Source: Chara braunii (lineage: Eukaryota; Streptophyta; Charophyceae; Charales; Characeae). From it: a DNA stretch of 47,780 nt. Within the stretch, counting starts at the first letter, position 1. Each line of letters starts with the position of its first letter. This document shows, piece by piece, positions 32,606-44,251 of this stretch. The stretch covers positions 899,799-947,578 of the forward strand of contig BFEA01000174.1 in the NCBI GenBank assembly GCA_003427395.1, read 5' to 3'. The notes below the pieces were generated by a model. That model saw only the letters and a list, made by a program, of their open reading frames with translations. It was not told the origin of the DNA and searched no databases. The position numbers were made by a program, and so were the translations under genes.

Positions 32606-34100
32606 TAGTACTTAATACCTAATTGAGATGAAGAAAAAGGATTGTTTTCTTTCTACCTTTCGCTTGCGTGCATGTTAAAATCATTTGTACTTTAAAGTGA
32701 TAAATTTCAACGGGTACGGTAGAAAGAAAAAAAAACTCGTCAGTATAATGAAGATGAAGTCAATTGGACTTAGCCTTTTCCCGATAAGACACTTATCCCG
32801 AATGACCTCATCTTCCTGTACATGTCTAAATGATTTCCGTTTTCTACCTCCTCTAACTCTCTTCATTAGGTTACCTTGAACTTACAAAAGAAATGAGAAC
32901 AATTAAAATATACTTGCGGTGGACATGTTTTTTTTTCTAGGAAGTTTATGGGGTTGAGGTTCTTTGCTTTAGGAGTCGGCCTTGTTATCAACCCAGAGTG
33001 GACCGTTCTACGGGGGGGTACTCAGCCGATTCGGTGGAGAGAACCCGATTTCTGAGATCCGAGCGTTGTGCTCGGGCGAGGAGGCGGAGTACCCTGGACC
33101 ACTTCCTAGAGGGAGAGACATGCAACACTTCAAGTAATGCACCTGATCAAGAATCATTTGTAAAGCAGTTTGTCATCCTAGAAGATTAGAAACATATAGA
33201 GATATAATCTTAGGTCAACGACAGGCTAGAATGAAAGACTTCGGCGGCACGTCTCAACAAATCAAAATTGAGGCAGTCCGACTACCTTGTCGACTGCATC
33301 AAGGATATTGTCGAACCCCAACTTTCTGTTGGTTGTTCAGTATAGTTTTTTTATGTAAAGTTTGACTTAGGTGGTCGGACTTTATTTTGATATTGTATTA
33401 TTTGATAGTATCTATCACATGATGATTCAAATTCCTTCAGCTATCATTTCAAATTGGATATATAGTGCTATCGACTGCAGTTGTGGTTGTTATAACCTTC
33501 TTTTGACTGGTATCTAAAGGGACTAGGATTAATTTTACGGTTTCACGCTTGGTTGAGACCATCCTAGTCAACCGGCATTTGCTTCGTACTTATGACATCA
33601 GTGCCCTTGGGAAGAATGGCGTTCGGGTCCGCTTGACATTTAACCAAGTGTTTCCTATACAGCATCGAATCGAGCAAACACCCTCGACTAATCTACCTCT
33701 GCGATTGCATCTAAAAACTTTCGCACGTGGGTCGGTAGCTCGGTAGGCATACGCCCTTAAGGGTGGTGACAACCCCTTAGGGAAGGCAAGTTGTGCCCCG
33801 CGGAAACCTATCCTGTCGTAGGGGACCGCAGAAAGTACGGTTGGCGCACTCGGCTAAAGCGGCGAAGGGACGACGCGGCCGCGCCAGTCTCGGCGGTTCG
33901 TGGGATTATTTGCGTCGTTCCCAAGTTGTCTCTTGTTTTTGTTTAGTTTACTCCTGCGTGACATAGCCGAGAGGGCCCTCACCTTTTGCGAAAAAAGGCG
34001 GGAGCCGATTGCGCAAGCCTTTGCAAGCTCGAGGAGCTCGTTGTGACTGAACTGAGGCGCTAGAGCTTGCCCATACGGAGACCTTGAAACAGTAGTTTCA
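32606..34100. other. No gene recognised
   Basis: AT-richer sequence up to about 33550, then GC-richer. A 63-aa frame (32998-33189) and a 65-aa frame (33549-33746) show no recognisable motif. Confidence 0.4.
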
Positions 34101-34158
34101 CACACATATATATTTATCTATATATACATATGTATGTATATATATATCCATATATTTA
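34101..34158. repeat. AT-rich (TA/CATA)n microsatellite
   Basis: 'catatatatatttatctatatatacatatgtatg' and similar AT alternation over about 58 bp. Confidence 0.9.
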
Positions 34159-35508
34159 GGCGGAACGTGGAGTAAGGCAATGTTGCTAACTGTGAAACAG
34201 GGGTACAAATGTTCGAGCAAAAGAGCGGTAATCAGCGTCCAGTGGACGTGACTCCGTATAAGGGTTGTTTGTGTACGAACATCCAAGGCACAGTATGAAC
34301 AGGCACTGCTTGGTCGAAAACGCTAAAGATTGTAATCATATGCTCTCGAACTTGAAACAGTGAGGAGTGACAATGAATTGTCACGAGTGTAAGAGGATGA
34401 GACCCTAACTGGTGAAGATCAGTAACGTGCAACAGGGGAAGTGACTCACAAGAGTACGGTGAAAGAGAAAGGAAAAAGTCCCCTAACGGACGGGAGGACG
34501 AGGAAAATTGCCAAGTATTTTGTTTGTCCTATGAGGAGCAACTATCCCGTGTGCTACAACATCGAGGCAGTCGGCGCGTAAGTGCCGACGTCGCTCATGG
34601 TATCCAAGAAAAGTTATGGCTGACTCAGATATCATTGATAACCTCTCCTACAACTATTTGGTCAAGGGTGTTACCAGGCATTCAGCAGACGGACATCTTA
34701 TCGCTTGTCTTCTTGTTGACAGTCCGAGGATTCGAAATCACATGTTCCGGGACCTTTCTGCTGCTCATTCTTGGCAATTATACAAGGTTAACTAAATAAA
34801 GACTAAGGTCAGTGACATTCGAGAGCGTAAAAACAAGAGAGCTAAAATTAAGAGGTTTCGTTTGATAGTTTTAGAGAGAAAACTCACTTCGGTCGACCTT
34901 AGCTCGTGAACTTTGCCATCTGTATGTTGCAACTCACCAGAGAGAGACTGGAGTGAGCTGCATGCATGGGACAATATCGTGGGAAGACGTCTGGAAAATG
35001 AGACTTTGGCAGCCGATTCTTGTTGGGCCAGAATGCACGACTGTTTTTTCTGTAAGCTTCTTTAAGACATCGAGAATGCACATAGAGTTTTGCTCTAATT
35101 ATTTTTCTTCTTTTATGCTCATCCTTCATGTGATTTCAAATTTTAGAAAGTCGTGCTTTGACTTTTTTGCGTGTTTTTCTGATTCCTTGGCTCAAGTGCA
35201 AAAAGGTTCAATCCTTGATCCTGCTAATCTGAGACCCGCTAAAGGCAGTCAGTGGCTCCACTTCTGGCTCGATCCCAAAACTGGAGGGCTGGACGACCTT
35301 ACTTACTTTGCTCTAATTGTAATAGAAATCGGTCGATAAAATACAAAATTCTAACACCCTCCTAAGAAGGTCTGCGATAGGTCACCGCCTGTTGCACTGC
35401 CGAGGACCCTTGAAGTGGGCACAGTGGGTGACAGACATTGTTGCCACGAGCTTCGACAATTCAGCAGGTCTCTCCCTCCCTGGATTTCTCACACCAGGGC
35501 AGGTCATG
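34159..35508. other. No gene recognised
   Basis: A 128-aa frame at 34953-35339 has no domain I recognise. Nothing else can be supported. Confidence 0.35.
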
Positions 35509-35580
35509 ATATCAACGAGCTAGCTCAATTGGTACACCTGTGAACTGTTGAAATGCATATTCAAGCTCGAATCTTGATAC
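35509..35580 (+). pseudogene. tRNA-like sequence (SINE head or tRNA pseudogene)
   Basis: It has an A-box 'tagctcaattgg' (35521-35532) with D-loop GG and a B-box region 'agctcgaatct' (35564-35574). The T-arm has a perfect 5-bp stem (tcaag/cttga) around a 7-nt loop. The anticodon loop reads 'ctGTTga', similar to tRNA-Asn(GUU), but its stem and the acceptor stem are degraded. It is therefore tRNA-derived but not a working tRNA. Confidence 0.6.
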
Positions 35581-35668
35581 AATCAGATGAAAAAAATAAA
35601 AATATGTCTAAGGTACCTGAGGCTCGTGAGGTCGACGACGACATTGTGGGCCATTTGGCCATAGCGCG

Positions 35669-35733
35669 GTCCTTCAAAACATCCGTTAGAATTGAAACGA
35701 TACAAAGGAGATTAGCATGGCCCCACATAAGGA
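35669..35733 (+). pseudogene. U6 snRNA-like 5' and central part
   Basis: 'gtccttcaaaacatccg' then 'attgaaacgatacaaaggagattagcatggcccc' follows U6 from its 5' end through the AGC triad. The ACAGAGA box is altered to ACAAAGG. Similarity fades after 'ccacataagga', so the 3' end is lost. No plant upstream sequence element plus TATA arrangement is seen. It lies 89 bp after the tRNA-like segment, in the same orientation. Confidence 0.8.
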
Positions 35734-36502
35734 GAAGGGCCAAGAAGTAGTCCGGATCCATTCAAAGGAGGAGGAGGGCAGCGTGCAATAGAATAAGTTG
35801 GGAAGTAGAAAGGGCAAGGAGGACTGACCCGTACTTGGCCAAAACATGGGATCAAGTACACTGTCCGCCAACCACGATCTGTTGTCAGAAGTTTTGAGTG
35901 CGAGCAGACAAATTGGGACCCGAAAGTTGGTAAACTATGTCTAAGTAGGGCGAGATCAGAACACACTCGGGCGGAGGCTTGCAGTGATATATGTGTGCAA
36001 ATCGTTCATCGGGTTTGGGTATAGGGGCGAAGTTGTTGGTTCCCTCTAAGGTTCCCACATGATAGCTACAGTTGTGAACGTTGTCACCATGCGGTTGTGA
36101 GACCGCGCGGTGCGAACCGAGCGGGCGTCATCAGCAATGAAGACGGCAAAATTGGAGATGGCGGGAGTGCAGAACCATACCTCGCTCGTTTCTTGATGAA
36201 AACGAGCGGGGAAAAGTGGTAGGTAGGGGGTTTTAGGCAGGGCGAGTATGACGATGAGGCTAGTTTTGGTGTTGCGTTAGTAGAATGGGAGTAAGGAGAG
36301 AAAAGGAGTGCGTGGAGGTGTTGTGAAAGTGGGTATGGAGGGAGCAGAAGGTGAGAAGGAGGATGATGACGAGAGCGAGACGGGTAGGCGAGATGAAGGA
36401 GGTACGTACTTGACCAGAACAACGACTGAGTGCAGTAAGGAGTGACAGGGAAAGAAGCGCGTGCAGGAGCAAACGACAGAGGAGGGAAAATCTTATATCA
36501 GA
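35734..36502. other. No gene recognised
   Basis: Purine-rich plus strand near 36270-36480. Frames on either strand are low-complexity. Confidence 0.4.
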
Positions 36503-37880
36503 GTGTGATGATGGTAGTGTATCTTCCCATGTTCTAGTGGAAGATTCATCATAATTTTTGCACCTTTGATGCTCGTAGTGCCCTTTGTGCCTGGCCTCGC
36601 TGTTACCACATCCATCTTGGTCGTTGAGACCGCCATCGGGAATCTCATCGCGCTCGATATCATGCTCGTCTTATGCGTCACAAGGATCATCGTGTTCATC
36701 ATAGGATGTACCTCCCCGTGTTCTAAGGGAAGGTCCATTCTCATTTTCGTGCTCGACAGCAAGCTGTGCTCATTGAGGTGGTCACATCCTTGAGCCGACG
36801 CATGTAACCGTGTTTCAACGGAAGATTCATTCACAAGCGAGCAGAGAGCAGACAGGGGGGTACCGGGCGGAAAGGCAAAGCGGACACCTACGACTGCAAG
36901 AGATAGAAAGCGGAGGAGAGCAGGTCGATCCTCAGGAAGCAGAGAGTGAACAAGTGTGGGTGCGCGTGCATGAAAGAGAAAAGAAGGAGAGAGCTCCCCT
37001 GGTCAATTGGGATTGTGCATGCAACTTTGTAGCATGTTGTATTCCACCTGGCCATGTGCTAGCAGAAGATTCATTCTCATTTTGCACATTTGGTGAGTAA
37101 TGGAGCACGACCACAGACGCACACGTCGTCCACGTGGCCGTTCCGATTTTCATTATTGTGGTCGAAATGTTCTTCCCCGTAGTCATGATCGCAGAGCCGC
37201 CGACTGCTAGCGGGAGACGTATTTCCATTTTCCACATATAGTAAGTAGTGGCGCAAGGCTGACGACATCGCGTTTGAAATCATCCTCATGGTATTTGCGT
37301 TGTTTTGTCATCACGACCTGGATCCAAACCATATTCATCATTAGGGCGATCGACATCATTGGTATCTTGAGCGGTCATTGCCCTCGAGCTTGTAGACCTC
37401 ACTGCTCATCTCGACCATAGCCATCATCTCAAATGGTGCTCATAGTGGTGTACCATGTCATAGCAGGTGAAAATTCCTCCCCGCTCAAATTAGAGACAGA
37501 GCAAGCCAGCAAAGGTTGCTGCTTGCTATTACCGTTCTCAAAGCCAGTGGAGTGCACGACCTCTGCCTAGCTCATAGTCATCCTTGCCTTGGAAGCAACA
37601 AACATTGAGAATGGCAGTACTCTTTGCTTTTGGACTGCGGGTAATAAGAGCTACGTGAACCTGGTCAAGATCTGGAGCTGGATACATTCAAAGTTGTCAA
37701 TAACAAGTTCGTATAAAAGAGAGGGAGAGGGGTGTTAATCAACACGAATCGCTCGCGCTCTAGCAAAAGATTCAGTCTCGTTTTGCCCAAGTATGGGTGC
37801 TACAACGAAGCTCTTATAGCATGTATCTTCTCATGTAGTAGTGGAAGATACATTCTCAATTTGCATGTTTGATGAGTAGC
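36503..37880. repeat. Scattered ~55-bp hairpin-forming repeat, seven degenerate copies
   Basis: Modules like 'gtatcttcccatgttctagtggaagattc' followed by 'attctcattttgcacattt' recur at about 36505-36565, 36703-36757, 36801-36835, 37030-37095, 37185-37240, 37750-37795 and 37815-37875. The copy at 37823-37851 is a perfect 8-bp inverted repeat (GTATCTTC/GAAGATAC) with a 13-nt loop. Spacing is irregular (65 to about 560 bp). Minus-strand translations give recurring 'LPLEHG..H' peptides, explained by the DNA repeat. Confidence 0.7.
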
Positions 37881-39559
37881 GAAGAGTGAGCGCTACTGCA
37901 AATTCCGGCTCCTCGGTGCGCTCGTCGGCTCGATCTCTACAAATGCCCATCTTCCTGCTCGGCGTTGACCACTAGCCATCGTGTTCACCGCAGTAGCAGT
38001 GGCAGCAATCTTAACTCTCGGTGCTGCTCCTCGTGAGTGTCATCAAGACTCCTGTGTACGAAGGAGGCTGCTGATGGTGATCGGAGAGCTTTTCCGATTC
38101 TTATGGGTGGCGGTGCATGGCCATCCCTTGTTGGTGGTGTAATCTATCCAGCCGATTCCGTTAGCCAATGAAACCTCTGCCTTCTTGGGGGGGGGGAGCT
38201 CCCTGAAAGTAGCTACAAATGGCAGAGTGCGAACTCTTCTCGCTTGTTAATGTTTGTTTTTGCTTTGAGGCCCTGCTGCTGAAACCAGGATTGTTGGTAT
38301 AGCATCGAGAGATTGAGAGTGATCTACCGTTGCACAGAGGTGTTGCAGGGCACGACATTTTTTTGTGCACTACAACTGCGATGCCGAGCTGGGATTCTGA
38401 GCCTGAAACGACTTCTGGGCATCAGGAGGCTGTCGTGCCTACAGACTACAGCAAGCCTAGCAGGGAATGATAACTTCCACTAAGCGGATATCATTTATAG
38501 CAGCAACGAGGTTGAAGCAATAGACGTTATTGATACAACAACAGATGCTGATGTCCTATGTTCTCGATGGCAACGAGTTGCCGTTCTAGGTTGCTGCTAT
38601 TTCATCTAGGTTGCGTTTTGCCACTGCTGAGACCGGATAATGGGTGGTCGTTGCTACGTCGGGATTTTAGTTGCATCTTCGGGTTGTTGTCGCTGGTCAA
38701 TTGGTGGCCTGCAGGAGTTTGGGCAACCGTCGTTTTGCTGCGTTTTGTTGGGTTTTGCTGTGCTTTGCAGCAGTGCAGCACTCAGACTTACTGTGTTTTG
38801 TGTCGTGTACTACTACGACGCCTTGTTGCTGCGCACCGTTGTTGAGTACGCTAATTCTTTGCTAATTTCGCTGCGTTTTGAATAGAGCGCAGGGGGTGTA
38901 CTCTATTCGAACACAAGCTTCCTAAAGGCTGCGTAACCGTAGTTTCGGTCAAAAGAGGAGGCACCGTGGCTTTAGAGGGGTGATCAGGCTCTGCAAGGGG
39001 GTTATCATTATGACTCGGAGGTTTGCCAGAACGTTACTCTTCCTTTTGGGTCGTGATTTACTCATCTTCACTGCGTTTTGGCCACCATTGTGGGGCCCTC
39101 TGGCGACTCAAGGCTCCAAGGCCCTCTCATGTGAGTATGAGTGCACCTCCCTTGTATGTGAGCGACTTAACGTTTCTGCTTTTGCCCTTCTCATTCTCAG
39201 TCTAGTGTATTGGTTACGAGAGGAGGGCGGTAGGCGGGATTGGAAACCCGTAGGACCGCAACAAGGCCTTTATGGGAGGTTTGTCCCACCGATTGCGGGA
39301 GCTCTGCCGGAACCTAGGCAAGGTTCTGGAGGCAAACAACTATCAAGTATATTTCCTTTGCCTTGTGTGTGACCCCATGATTGCCACTATTGTTACATCT
39401 CTCTAGTTTTGTCTGAGAGGTATGCATGTGTTCCTTTATAGATTTTTGTTTTCTTTTCAAAACTTAGTCAGCTTAACTGAAAGGAATGCATGCGTAAATT
39501 TCAGTTTCGTTTTGTTCTAATTGAAATCAGACCAAGGGATGAACTGGGGGAAGGTGGGA
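37881..39559. other. No gene recognised
   Basis: The longest frame (38980-39372, plus strand, 130 aa) has a hydrophobic stretch but no recognised domain or splice context. 'gttgctacgtcg/tgttgagtacg' rich sequence around 38560-38880 shows no repeat I can define. Confidence 0.35.
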
Positions 39560-40015
39560 GGAAGGTGGTTTCGCATGCATTTGACCAGGTCAATCAAAGG
39601 CTAGGCATTGTTTCTGACCAGAATGGCCCATTGCTATGTTTCTTGTCAGTTTTTTGAAGGACCAGGCATTGTTTTCAAGCAGAATGGTCTTGTTGTTGTG
39701 TTTATTTCTGTGGGCTTGCTTGTCTGACTTTTGAGACTAAGCATCGTTTCTAAGCAAAATGGCTTTGTCTATCTGTTTCTCTTTGGGTTTTCTGACTGAA
39801 GTTGGGCAAAATGGTTTAACATCATGCTTTTGTGTGACTTGAGATAGGTTAAGCATTGTTTCAAGCAGAATGGCTCAGTCTCTTGTTTTATTTTGAGGAA
39901 GGGTTTTGGTGAAAGGCAAAGCATTGTTTCTAAAGCATAATGGTTTAGCATGAGGCCACACACATAAGCAGAATGGTTCAAGCAGAATGGTTCAGTCTCT
40001 TTGTTTCAACAAAAC
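39560..40015. repeat. Degenerate tandem repeat ('aagcattgtttcaagcagaatgg')
   Basis: About seven diverged copies of a unit with 'gcattgttt.t.agcagaatggtt' (for example near 39603, 39664, 39743, 39852 and 39919). The spacing is about 60-110 bp. The repeat adjoins the broken 3' end of the nested gag gene. Confidence 0.75.
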
Positions 40016-40051
40016 CGGACTCCCCTGCTGTAGAGTTTGCTGAAAATGACT

Positions 40052-41768
40052 CTACGCCCGATTCCGCCAGTTATTCTCAGTGATCCGGAGGTCAACCCAA
40101 GGTTTGGTAGTCGCATCCTTCGGTTTAGGCGGGATCTTGACTCCTTTGGGAAGTTGGACATAACTTTTCCCGACACTCCGATTCGGTCCCTTAGTGCTGG
40201 CAGTCTTTTTAAGGGCAGAAAATTTTTCTTCTTCTTTATTTGCGTCGGACTCATGGGCTGAAGAACAAGTTGTATCGGAGTCCTGTCCTTGGTCGTCACC
40301 AAGAGTGGGGTCACCCGCATCGGCTTCTTCTTCGGCCTCCAACAGGTCATGCACAGCAAAACGGCTGCTGCCCTGGAACCGTCTGCCGCCCATGGGCTTT
40401 TTGCTGCCTGCCGTGCTAACGAGGTCTATAGCCTCCAAACTGACTACGTCCTTCATTAAGGTGAGCCAGTCAGTGTATGCAATGTAGTCCCTGCCCAGGC
40501 GATTAGTGAAATTAGTTGGAACCGCGCCCTTAACCACATCTAAGCAAGATTGAGCAGACAATTCCAAACCAGGAGTAGCAAACATCTTGCTTAGATAGGT
40601 CTGCAGCCTTTTCATGGAGCCTGTCCACTTGCTGCGCTTGACTTTGTCAAGTTGGATTCTTGCTCTAGCAGCAGCATGTGGATCCTGATATTGTGTGATA
40701 AGAAGATCCTCGAGGGAGGCAACTGGGGTGGTCCTAAGACATTTGGCTAGTGCAGTCTTTTGGAACCCAGCCCGCGTCGCTTGGACTTCCAGGAAGCCCC
40801 GTACAACCGGCTCGACATTCATTCCCATGATCAGCGACTGGGTCTCAGTTTGAGTCCCCAAAATCTCAAAGTAGGCCCTCATGTAGACGATCCAGTACTC
40901 GATGTCTTCCTTGCCGTCGTACTCAGACGGTATCTGTACCGCTTTTCGGTCCACATAGGGACCAGCGTGGCTGGGACCAGCAGCAACTGGTTCCAGTCTT
41001 GGGGCTGCAGCAGTTGCAGAAGTTCCAGCCTCATTGCTTGTTACAGCAACAGCGGAATCTGCACCTGCTGCCGGTCCCGAGGGGGTTGCCATCACACTCG
41101 AAGAAGAGGTAGAAGAAGATACAGTAAGAGGGGCAGAGGTAGTTTCGATCGCAGCTTCAGATCCAGGGGGTAGAGGAAGAGGGTTGGCCACTTGGGCTTG
41201 TCGCAGGTCAGCCACCTCCTTTGTCAATTCATGGTACTTGCAAGTCATATCAGTCAGATCCTCTTGAAGTGTCTGCAATTCTGCAAAGACTTCAGCGATC
41301 TGAGTGGTGTGGTCCTCAAGATTCCTCAACAAAGGCTGTGAGTATGGACTGCAACTGTTCCCCACACTGCTCTTCAGTCAGTGAGGGAACATTCTCTAGG
41401 AGGGCCACTTGCCTTTTCAGCAAGGTCTCCTTCCTCTCCTTCTCTGTCTCTTGTTCCCTTTTGATTGCACTGTCTAAGAGTGCTTGTAGATAAGGTTTCT
41501 CAGTATCACTCGCTGCGTCTAACAAGGCCCGCCATTGAACTGAAGTCAGTTGAGCCATTATTGGACTGTCAGTATGGACAGGTGGGTTAGAGAGTCGCCA
41601 ATCAGCAAAAGAATCAATTAGACTCTCAAGAGGTTCACTCCCCCTCCCGCTTGGACGAACACTTCTTTTCCCAGTCTTGGCCCACCTCAGACGATCACTT
41701 TCCCTCTCTCCCTGTTCTCTCTCCCTCTTCTCTCTCTCTTCTTTCAGATTGCGAGTCTCCACGGGCAT
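40052..41768 (-). pseudogene. LTR-retrotransposon gag (nested element), split by +1 frame change
   Basis: Frame 1 starts at ATG 41766-41768 (150 aa). It has a K/E/R-rich N terminus, 'QWRALLDAASDTEKPYLQALL' and coiled-coil helices, and ends at TGA 41316-41318. Frame 2 (41365-40052, 437 aa) continues the coiled coil ('LEDHTTQIAEVFAELQTL'). It then has an A/S/T-rich linker and a capsid-like Retrotrans_gag region (about residues 150-310, 'YDGKEDIEYWIVYMRAYFEIL', 'RARIQLDKVKRSKW'). An acidic and basic tail ends at 'WRNRA'. No CCHC knuckle or pol follows, and the sequence changes to an unrelated repeat at about 40050. It belongs to the element whose LTR end and PBS lie at 43078-43350. The length and order fit gypsy-type gag. 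Confidence 0.7.
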
Positions 41769-43077
41769 CGAAAATGAACTCAGAAAACAGACTTGAAAAA
41801 CTCAGAGAAGAGAAGGTAGAACTCCTAGCTGGAGCGGCATTCATTTGGAAGTAGAGAGCAGCAGAAGAAACAAACAATCTCAATGAGAGGTCTGATCCAG
41901 CGACCTAGTCTGATCAGACTGCGTATGAGGTCCTCTCGAGTCCAGTCTGACCAGCTCCGTGACCGTACAACAAATCAGACAATGAGTAACTAAATGCAAC
42001 AATGGAGAATTGAGTGGTGTACAGGGTGCGAGTCAAGCCACGCACAATGCAATCTAAAGACACGCGAAACGTCAAAGCCAAGATCCCCTCGGCAGTGGGT
42101 GTCCTAATCCAAGAAGAATGAACTCGTATCCCAGCCAAGAAGACAAGAGGTCAGTGCCTAACCGATTTGGGTCCAGAGGCTCTTCTTGTTTGGGCCTGGT
42201 CCCGCTGGGTCCCAAGGGTCCCACGTAGGTCTCAACCAGGTCCCAACCAAGAGGAGTCCCACCTGAACTTAGTTCAGTCTCTACTGCACTGAAAAAACGA
42301 AATTTCAACTTCTGGTAGAACCTACAGACGACAACCGTTCAGTGATGAAAAGACAAAGCACTGTAGAAAGACTCGGCATGTATATCAAGATACTTCATTT
42401 TCCATCCACCAGATGAGTAGGTAGATCACATGCATTCCGTCACACAATCACGACCGTAGAGGAGTAGGAAAAGAAACCCAGAGTACCCCAGCAGGACAAT
42501 CAATACCATACACACATACATGGGCATCCCGTAGGTGCACGACACTTACCTGAGTGGCCTTGAGCTTCGAGATGAATAGAACTCACCCCCCTTCTCATGT
42601 GGTCCTCCTGACCCCTCTAACGCTACCCCTACACTAGTGTCTTATCTCCTAGGAGGGTCTGACTCCAACACCAAAGTGCAACGCCGGATGCCCCGTCGAT
42701 GCTGAAAAACAAAGTAGCAACTTGCAGTCCGTTGATGCAGAGTGGCCGCTGACCCTCAAGCTCGCCTACTTGAGGGCAGCACTTAAGTTGCCAAGTGTCT
42801 CCCTTGAATCAGATTCCAGGTGCGAGTGTCTCTCACTGTCGTCTCTCTCAAATCGCCGCATGAAGTCTCCTCGAAATGTCTCGCCACCCGAATCTCACTC
42901 TCAAGCAACCTGGTTAGGTTCTATGTTGACCCCACATGACCTAACAAGGTGGGGGCAGCTTCCCTTAGCCACGCTGCCCCACTTCCCTCAACCAACCAAC
43001 CCTAACCCTAAGTGTTGCCCTCAACCACTTAGGTTAGGGTTAGGGCAGCAAAGTCAACTCTCACCAGCAAGTAGAAT
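41769..43077 (-). other. Untranslated leader of the nested element
   Basis: About 1.3 kb lies between the primer-binding site and gag ATG. It contains no supported frame. Near the PBS it contains an inverted pair built on CCCTAA/TTAGGG (42997-43014 with 43026-43045) plus 'gctgccc/gggcagc', which can form a hairpin. Confidence 0.5.
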
Positions 43078-43091
43078 CCGCTCTGATACCA
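43078..43091 (-). promoter_or_regulatory. Primer-binding site, initiator tRNA-Met type
   Basis: The minus strand reads TGGTATCAGAGCGG, the standard plant LTR-retrotransposon PBS complementary to the 3' end of initiator tRNA-Met. It lies one base after an LTR end '...ATAACA'. It primes minus-strand DNA synthesis. Confidence 0.92.
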
Positions 43092-43092
43092 A

Positions 43093-43350
43093 TGTTATGA
43101 CCTTGGCCAATTTCGAGATACACATCCACTAGAAAGTACAATGCCATCCAATTGCAAAAGAAATGAATGAACTTGAGAGAAGAGAGAGGATTAGAAGAAG
43201 AAGAAGAAGTAAGAAAGAAGAAGAAGAAGATGTACACCAGCAAAGACAATGACAAGGCTCTTCTTCTTCGCCCAACAATCTCCTCCTCTTTATCTCCCCC
43301 TTCCCTTTTTCATACAAGAAATAATAATATAATGTTGAATGACTGGTCCA
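43093..43350 (-). mobile_element. LTR (or its 3' part) of the nested element
   Basis: On the minus strand the segment ends 'GGTCATAACA' just before the PBS, as an LTR should. Its upstream boundary is not a clear TG and falls where the other element's gag stops matching (about 43340-43355). The LTR may therefore be truncated. It includes a GAA/TTC-rich stretch (43192-43229). No second copy was found in the window. Confidence 0.6.
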
Positions 43351-44251
43351 AAATCAATGTCCGGGAATCGGGGAACTTGACTTTGACGGGCTTCCTAAGC
43401 GGGCGTACTTCCTCCTCCTTGGGAGCGGCCAGTTTGTCGCCCTCTATAGCACCCGTACAATAGTGCTCTGTGCTATCTAGGCGGTCTTTTACTTCTGATC
43501 CCACCTGCACCACTAACTCCCGCGCAAATTCCCTGAATCCCAATCGTATCGAACGCAGGGCAATGTCCTGACTTCTAATAACCTGATATTGCTCTTCTTG
43601 AGATGCTGTCAGGCGTTCGATATTCTTCGCCATAATTTCCATCTTACCAAGGAGGTCCACCTATACCGCCATCTGGTCTTTCTGCTTTTTTACTTCCTCC
43701 AACTCCTTTGCCACCTGGCTCACCGCTTCCATTCTCCTTTTTCTCTCCCTCATAAGCCGTAACTTCCACTCCATCCTCGTCTCATCCTCCATGGCCTGCC
43801 GCTTAAGGGGGTCTTCTTCTGCCTCCCACGCCTTAACGGTCGCCTCCTGCTCTTCCCTGGGTACATACATTAACACTTCTTCTTCTTCTCCCAGGGATAA
43901 ATTTGCAACCCACTCTGTGATCTTCTTCTCCAGTTGGTCCTCTCTTATTCCACTGGATTCCCCTCTTTGGTCCCTTCTTCTCCTTTGCAGTGGCTCCTCT
44001 TCTACCGCTTTTAACTTCTCCTCTTCTTCTTTCTTCAACCTCTCTTTCTCTCTGGCCATCTCCTCCTCAATCTTCTTCATCTCCGCCGCCTGTTTCTCCA
44101 TCAGGGCCTTCTTCTTGGCCTCCTTCTTCTCTCTTCTCTCTTTGAGGATCGCGGCGGCCTTTGCCTCCTCTTCGACTGTGGAAGGGGAAGTGCTCTTTCC
44201 GGTACACGTGTCAACCATGGTGATAGATGCACAACCAAGTAACGGTTCCAC
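43351..44251 (-). pseudogene. LTR-retrotransposon gag (outer element), one amber stop, 3' truncated
   Basis: Frame 44251-43661 has a strong E/K/R coiled coil ('ERREKKEAKKKALMEKQAAE') and 'REDQLEKKITEWVANLSLGEEEE'. It ends 'KKQKDQMAV' at TAG (43661-43663). The same frame continues (43660 onward) 'VDLLGKMEIMAKNIERL', 'QDIALRSIRLGFREFAREL' and 'RKPVKVKFPDS', then becomes non-gag. A CAG-to-TAG change would explain the single stop. The gene lies downstream (minus) of the left LTR and PBS at 45503-46485, and its 3' end is cut by the nested element. Capsid core, protease and RT are not present. Confidence 0.68.

Noticed and set aside
38980-39372. 130-aa plus-strand frame with hydrophobic stretch
   Set aside because: No family resemblance, no splice or start context, and other frames in the region are similar in quality.
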